In this document: in pieces, positions 61,401-64,000 of the stretch
Layout: each line of letters opens with the position of its first letter
How positions within the stretch are numbered: position 1 is the stretch's first letter
Source of the DNA: PALSA-505 sp036501145
GTDB lineage: Bacteria; Actinomycetota; Actinomycetes; Streptosporangiales; Streptosporangiaceae
Direction: 5' to 3'
Length of the DNA: 64,000 nt
NCBI GenBank assembly: GCA_036501145.1
Contig: DASYAV010000003.1
Coordinates: 24,705-88,704, forward strand
Made by a program: the position numbers and the translations under genes
Notes under the pieces: model-generated
Database searches by the model: none
What the model was told of the DNA's origin: nothing
The model's input: the letters and a program-made list of their open reading frames with translations, nothing else

Positions 61401-61864
61401 ACCGGGCCGGGGCGATCTCGCTGTACGAGCAGGGCCTGGCGGCCGCCGAGGTGGACGGGGCCGAGGCTCACCTGCTGCGCTGCACGGCCTCGCTGGCCGC
61501 CGCCACCGGATCGGCGGACCTGCTGACCCGGGCGGCGGACCTGCTCGCCGGCGCCCGCACCGGTCCTGGCGCCTGGGTGCTGGGCGACGACGCCTACCTG
61601 GCGGTCTCTTCGGCCTGGCTGGACCGGGGCGAGCCGGAACAGGCCCGGGACACGCTCGCTCCACTGCTGGTGGTGGCCGAGCGGGTGCCGTGGACCGCGA
61701 CGCTCGCGGCCGGGCTGGCCGCCGACGGGCGTGCCCTGGCCCGGCTGGGCGAGCGGGACCGGGCTAGGGCCAGCCTGCGCCGGGCCGCGGACCTGGCCCG
61801 CCGGCACGGACTGCCGCGCGTGCTCAGCGAGGCCGAGGACGCGCAGCGGACGGTGAGCGGCTAG
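58436..61864 (+). CDS. SARP-type regulator with BTAD, AAA ATPase and TPR-like domains
   Basis: A 1142-residue transcription regulator of the AfsR/SARP type. An N-terminal winged helix (about 8-100: IELCLAGTFVVIRDG, then GSRKARTLLKLLTVERPG, then SLVSRLRG) precedes a BTAD region (about 105-260: EVDLDVAARQC to RALSAYAALRERLREELGAG). An ATPase domain follows with Walker A IAGEAGIGKTTLAERL near 350-365 and VLLVVDDLQYA near 465. The C-terminal 500 residues are Ala/Leu-rich TPR-like helices. Such proteins integrate signals and activate secondary-metabolite or stress genes; no biosynthetic cluster is visible in this window. ATG 58436 follows GGGGG. Confidence 0.9.
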   Translation: MRRAGAPRIELCLAGTFVVIRDGSPLADGEIGSRKARTLLKLLTVERPGLVPADRIIAVLWPARPPAAAEQNVASLVSRLRGSLGPAVIAGNRQGYRLAGPEHVEVDLDVAARQCDVAERLLGAAGSGGAGPDAGDAARRALEAAGRALGLLAPGTALADEPYAAWGAPARDELRELLRRARLAAAEAALATGDPRRAARHASAAMAADPLDEAAHRWYMSASAADGEPARALSAYAALRERLREELGAGPAAQTQQLHLAILGGQQAIPVAAGRAPGLAAALAPVRPAAADEGTGRAAAAGGAAGRAQPGVAEPGEAGTAELAGRDGELAVLRAAWRAAVAGEPGLLVIAGEAGIGKTTLAERLAAEAGAGGGTVLRTRCYETERSLFLQPVVEALGPALRGMTAAGLGALLGEHTAAAAALLPGAAALLGPPPAWRGSPEMERRRAFEAVTALLSGLAATAPVLLVVDDLQYAGRSTVELVHYLRRHTPGCRLLTAVTVRAEQEPQVAGGLAALATRVEVGPLGADAVGQLARRAGQGELAGPILQRTGGHTLFVVEVLRALAAGDTGVPGSLRDAVQARLHRTGTAAETLLRAASVLGPAVDPLTLASLLDLPPAGALELCELARQARLLVARGADYEFANDLIQEVLYATTPEPARIALHRRAADLLTGQPEALARHAAAAGDWRRAARAWLIAAEDAMRRFAVSDAVALAGQALEAAARGDDPEVAARVRLVRGRAHEAAGAQAEALAEFTAGEEQARTAGDRRLRMLLLRELGGDVPVSLGLQVSYCESHLADGLRIAEVLGDRVGEATLLARLAVLASNRLQLGKALGHGLRAVAAGRAAGDEQALATGLDGLKTAYLYAGQAAELREVLAELDPLLRRLGDLFRLQWAVFESAFLDVAAADWDAAVSAVGSALNVNRRSGYPHLAAWYVAHLGWIARLRGHDGDAVRLGREALDITRRHEHSWAQAAACAMLGRTLQVTGDRAGAISLYEQGLAAAEVDGAEAHLLRCTASLAAATGSADLLTRAADLLAGARTGPGAWVLGDDAYLAVSSAWLDRGEPEQARDTLAPLLVVAERVPWTATLAAGLAADGRALARLGERDRARASLRRAADLARRHGLPRVLSEAEDAQRTVSG

Positions 61865-61903
61865 CTGGCGGCTGTCTTCCGTCCCGGCGGGATGCACCGC
61901 CGT

Positions 61904-61936
61904 TATGCAATCTGGTTGCAACCGGGCTGCAACCCG
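61904..61936 (+). promoter_or_regulatory. TGCAA repeats and palindrome before the methyltransferase
   Basis: GGTTGCAACC (61914-61923) is a perfect palindrome. ATGCAAT precedes it and GGGCTGCAACCC follows, giving three TGCAA elements about 13 bases apart. They lie about 60 bases before the methyltransferase start and could be an operator array. Confidence 0.45.
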
Positions 61937-61980
61937 GCCGGGCAGCCTGCCCTGAAAGCAAAGCCCAGGGGAGGCAGATC

Positions 61981-63036
61981 ATGGCGATCAATGAGGACAA
62001 GCTGCACGAGTTCCTGATGGGGTTCGTCGGGGATTTGGGGGCCACGGTCGGCGCGGCCAACGTGGTGATCGGGCACCGGCTCGGCCTGTACCGGGCGCTG
62101 GCGGAGTCGCCGGCCAGGGCGGATGAGCTCGCGGAACGGACCAAGACCAGCCCGCGGTACGTGGCCGAGTGGCTGCGCGGGCAGGCGGCCGGCGGCTATG
62201 TGGAGTTCGACCCGGCTACGGACAGCTACTCGATGACCGAGGAGCAGGCGTTCGTGCTGGCCAACCCGGACGGTCCGGTCTCTGTGCCCGGCGCGTTCGT
62301 GCTGGCACTCGGCACCCTGCAGGCCGTGCCGCAGATCACCGAGGCGTTCCGCAGCGGGGACGGCCTCGGCTGGCACGAGCAGGACGAGGACGTGTTCGTG
62401 GGCTGTGAGCAGTTCTTCCGCGCCTCCTACCTCGCGAACCTGGTGCCGTCCTGGATTCCGGCGCTGGACGGGGTGGAGGCCAAGCTGCGGGACGGCGCCC
62501 GGGTGGCCGACATCGGCTGCGGACTCGGCGCGTCCACGATCCTGCTGGCCCAGCAGTACCCGAACTCACGGTTCACCGGGTCGGACTACCACGAGGGCTC
62601 CATCGAGCTGGCGCGCAAGCGGGCCGGCGACGCCGGCGTGGCGGACCGGGTCGGCTTCGAGGTGGCGTCGTCGGCGTCGTTCTCCGGCTCCGGTTACGAC
62701 CTCGCCACCACATTCGACTGCCTGCACGACATGGGCGATCCGCTGGCGGCGGCCCGGCACGTGCGGCAGGCGCTCAAGCCGGACGGCACCTGGCTGGTGG
62801 TCGAGCCGGCCGCGGCCGACGCCGTGGCCGGCAACATGAACCCGGTCGGCCGGGTCTACTACGGCTTCTCGACGCTGCTGTGCGTGCCGAACGCGCTGTC
62901 CCAGAAGGGCGGCTACTCGCTCGGCGCGCAGGCCGGCGAGGCGGCCATCCGGCAGGTGACCACCGACGCCGGGTTCACCAGGTTCCGGCGGGCCGCGGAA
63001 ACGCCGTTCAACCTGGTGTACGAGGTGCGCCCGTAG
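61981..63036 (+). CDS. Class I SAM-dependent methyltransferase with N-terminal winged helix
   Basis: A 351-residue methyltransferase. An N-terminal winged-helix part (AANVVIGHRLGLYRALAESPARADELAERTKTSPRYVAEWLRGQAAGGYV) is typical of O-methyltransferase-like enzymes and their relatives. The SAM motif I is VADIGCGLGASTILLAQQYP near residue 176, and FTGSDYHEGSIELAR follows. TTFDCLHDMGDPLAAARHVRQALKPDGTWLVVEP matches motifs II-III. Substrate not predictable. ATG 61981 follows GGGGAGG. Confidence 0.92.
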   Translation: MAINEDKLHEFLMGFVGDLGATVGAANVVIGHRLGLYRALAESPARADELAERTKTSPRYVAEWLRGQAAGGYVEFDPATDSYSMTEEQAFVLANPDGPVSVPGAFVLALGTLQAVPQITEAFRSGDGLGWHEQDEDVFVGCEQFFRASYLANLVPSWIPALDGVEAKLRDGARVADIGCGLGASTILLAQQYPNSRFTGSDYHEGSIELARKRAGDAGVADRVGFEVASSASFSGSGYDLATTFDCLHDMGDPLAAARHVRQALKPDGTWLVVEPAAADAVAGNMNPVGRVYYGFSTLLCVPNALSQKGGYSLGAQAGEAAIRQVTTDAGFTRFRRAAETPFNLVYEVRP

Positions 63037-63043
63037 CCCGGCG

Positions 63044-63748
63044 TTACAGCACCTCGACGTCCTGTGGGTGCACGACCGAATACCAGGTCGCGGCCTCGCC
63101 GCGCATCGCCCGCCGGACGGTCAGCGCGGCCTGCTGGATGTCGCGCAGGTCGGCGGCGCTCTGCAGCCGCTCATGGGTGCGTTTCAGGGTGTCGGCGAAC
63201 AGCGTGGACCGCTCCTGGTGACGGCGGTAGTCGCGCTGGGCCCCGTACGCTCCGAGGGCGCCGCCGGTCGCCGGCACGACTATCGCCAGGAAGTCCCACC
63301 ACTTGAACGGCCGCCCCGAGGCTGATCCCGCCCCCAGGCTGTGCAGCAGGGCCGCGATGGCGCTGAGGCTGAACAACGCGACCACGCCGGCCTGGATGCG
63401 CCTGCCGCGTGCCCGGCAGCGGTCCCTGGTGTCGATGTGGTACTGGAACTGGTCCTGGATCCACTGCCGGTCCAGGATGCGCTTCAGCGCCTGGAAGTCC
63501 CGTACCGGCTCGTGCTCTGGCCGGGCGAACCAGACCTCGCTGGCCGCCCGCTCGGTCCAGCTCGCCTCGCCGGCCGCCTGATGGTCGGCCGGCGGGGCGG
63601 CCCGTTCGGGGACCACGATGTCGGTGAAGCCCAGGAACAGCAGGGACCGGATCTGCTCGGCCAGGAAGCGGGCGGAGATCCAGCGCCCGTGCCAGTCACC
63701 ACGCCGCGCCGCCACCAGCAGGCTGGTGATGCTGACCAGGATCGCCAC
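63044..63748 (-). CDS. 2TM protein, SLATT/DUF4231-like, probably N-terminally truncated
   Basis: A 234-residue membrane protein. A hydrophobic start (AILVSITSLLVAARRG) is followed by DWHGRWISARFLAEQIRSLLFLGF, a motif typical of SLATT/DUF4231-like proteins. A second pair of helices follows (about 125-140 and 150-170). Relatives usually have a longer N-terminus; here the homologous frame runs upstream to a TAG at about 63790 without a start codon except GTG 63748. Some SLATT proteins are pore-forming effectors of nucleotide-signalling defence systems, but no cyclase or sensor gene is visible next to this one. Confidence 0.6.
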   Translation of the reverse strand: MAILVSITSLLVAARRGDWHGRWISARFLAEQIRSLLFLGFTDIVVPERAAPPADHQAAGEASWTERAASEVWFARPEHEPVRDFQALKRILDRQWIQDQFQYHIDTRDRCRARGRRIQAGVVALFSLSAIAALLHSLGAGSASGRPFKWWDFLAIVVPATGGALGAYGAQRDYRRHQERSTLFADTLKRTHERLQSAADLRDIQQAALTVRRAMRGEAATWYSVVHPQDVEVL

Positions 63749-63892
63749 CTCGAACCAGGCGATCCAGCCTGGCGGCCTGATAAATACATAACTGGCCTAG
63801 TACTCCAGCCGTAGATCGTGATCTTGTTGCTGAGGCGCCGCGGACCGCCGATCGTGCGAACGAGATCGACCTTGGTCAGCGTGGGCGTCCGT

Positions 63893-64000
63893 TCATTCTC
63901 CGTCTGCCTGAGTCCGCCGGCGGAGGGAATCCTTGATCTCGCTGAGCCTGGCCGCCGCGGTCGGGGTCCACTCCGTTCTTTGTTCGCTGGCACGCAGGGC
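63893..64000 (-). CDS. C-terminal end of a gene running off the window
   Basis: On the minus strand an open frame enters from the right edge and ends at 63893. It encodes 35 residues (ALRASEQRTEWTPTAAARLS, then EIKDSLRRRTQADGE) with coding-like third-position bias. It could be the 3' end of a gene beyond the window; identity unknown. The 63749-63892 gap holds nothing recognisable. Confidence 0.35.
   Translation of the reverse strand, partial: ALRASEQRTEWTPTAAARLSEIKDSLRRRTQADGE

Noticed and set aside
58511..61921. Minus-strand open frame of over 1100 codons opposite the SARP-AAA regulator
   Set aside because: Antisense shadow; repetitive Gln/Arg/Pro composition with no domain.

Overview
The window is 64 kb of very GC-rich, gene-dense DNA on both strands with strong G/C third-position bias and frequent GTG starts. 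It looks chromosomal and actinobacterial. XRE/DUF5753 regulators paired with DUF397 proteins, a DUF574-type methyltransferase, a CU044_5270-type protein beside an ECF sigma factor, a SARP-type giant regulator, an NHEJ ligD polymerase domain, HutF-type histidine catabolism and a class I lysyl-tRNA synthetase together suggest Streptosporangiales or a relative (inference). No rRNA, tRNA, CRISPR array, prophage or plasmid origin was seen.

Layout. 0-9 kb: a membrane protein, a lipoprotein, an ABC exporter pair, a sigma-factor fragment, the helicase HrpA and a small membrane protein. 9-16.5 kb: small-molecule enzymes (NTF2-like, Gfo/Idh/MocA, two SDR-type proteins, alpha/beta hydrolase, phosphoesterase), a secreted seven-repeat protein and an MFS carrier. 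16.6-23.3 kb: class I LysRS, a TetR/MFS efflux pair with an operator array, a NUDIX-NYN fusion and SppA. 23.3-24.1 kb: an IS200/IS605-type remnant with an internally deleted TnpB, abutting sppA. 24-28.4 kb: flavin reductase-like protein, DUF574 methyltransferase, two DUF397 proteins, an XRE regulator and an anti-sigma-type ATPase. 28.5-34.6 kb: hutI, then a zone with visible deletion scars. 35-38.5 kb: an unknown gene pair and an ABC-F protein with an attenuator-like leader. 38.5-45.2 kb: secreted NlpC/P60 protein, a 1433-residue sedolisin-Kelch protein and its divergent TrmB/LuxR-type regulator. 45.2-53.3 kb: hutF, an M20 amidohydrolase, hutU, two exported proteins, a transporter remnant and a histidine ammonia-lyase homologue. 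53.3-64 kb: NAD kinase, channel-like protein, ligD polymerase domain, ECF sigma operon, SARP-AAA regulator, methyltransferase, 2TM protein.

How the genes work together. HutU, HutF, HutI and the M20 hydrolase would take urocanate to glutamate through formiminoglutamate and formylglutamate. The only ammonia-lyase homologue here reads Gly-Thr-Gly where the cofactor-forming Ala-Ser-Gly should be, so it may not supply urocanate. The TetR/MFS, TrmB/sedolisin and XRE/ATPase loci each have palindromes at their promoters and look like self-contained regulatory units. At least six genes are visibly broken or fused: the sigma fragment at 3.9 kb, tnpB, MFS and SDR at 30 kb, the hydrolase at 34 kb, the osmoprotectant-binding remnant at 51.5 kb, and the ECF sigma frameshift at 57.6 kb. 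The region has therefore undergone repeated small deletions.
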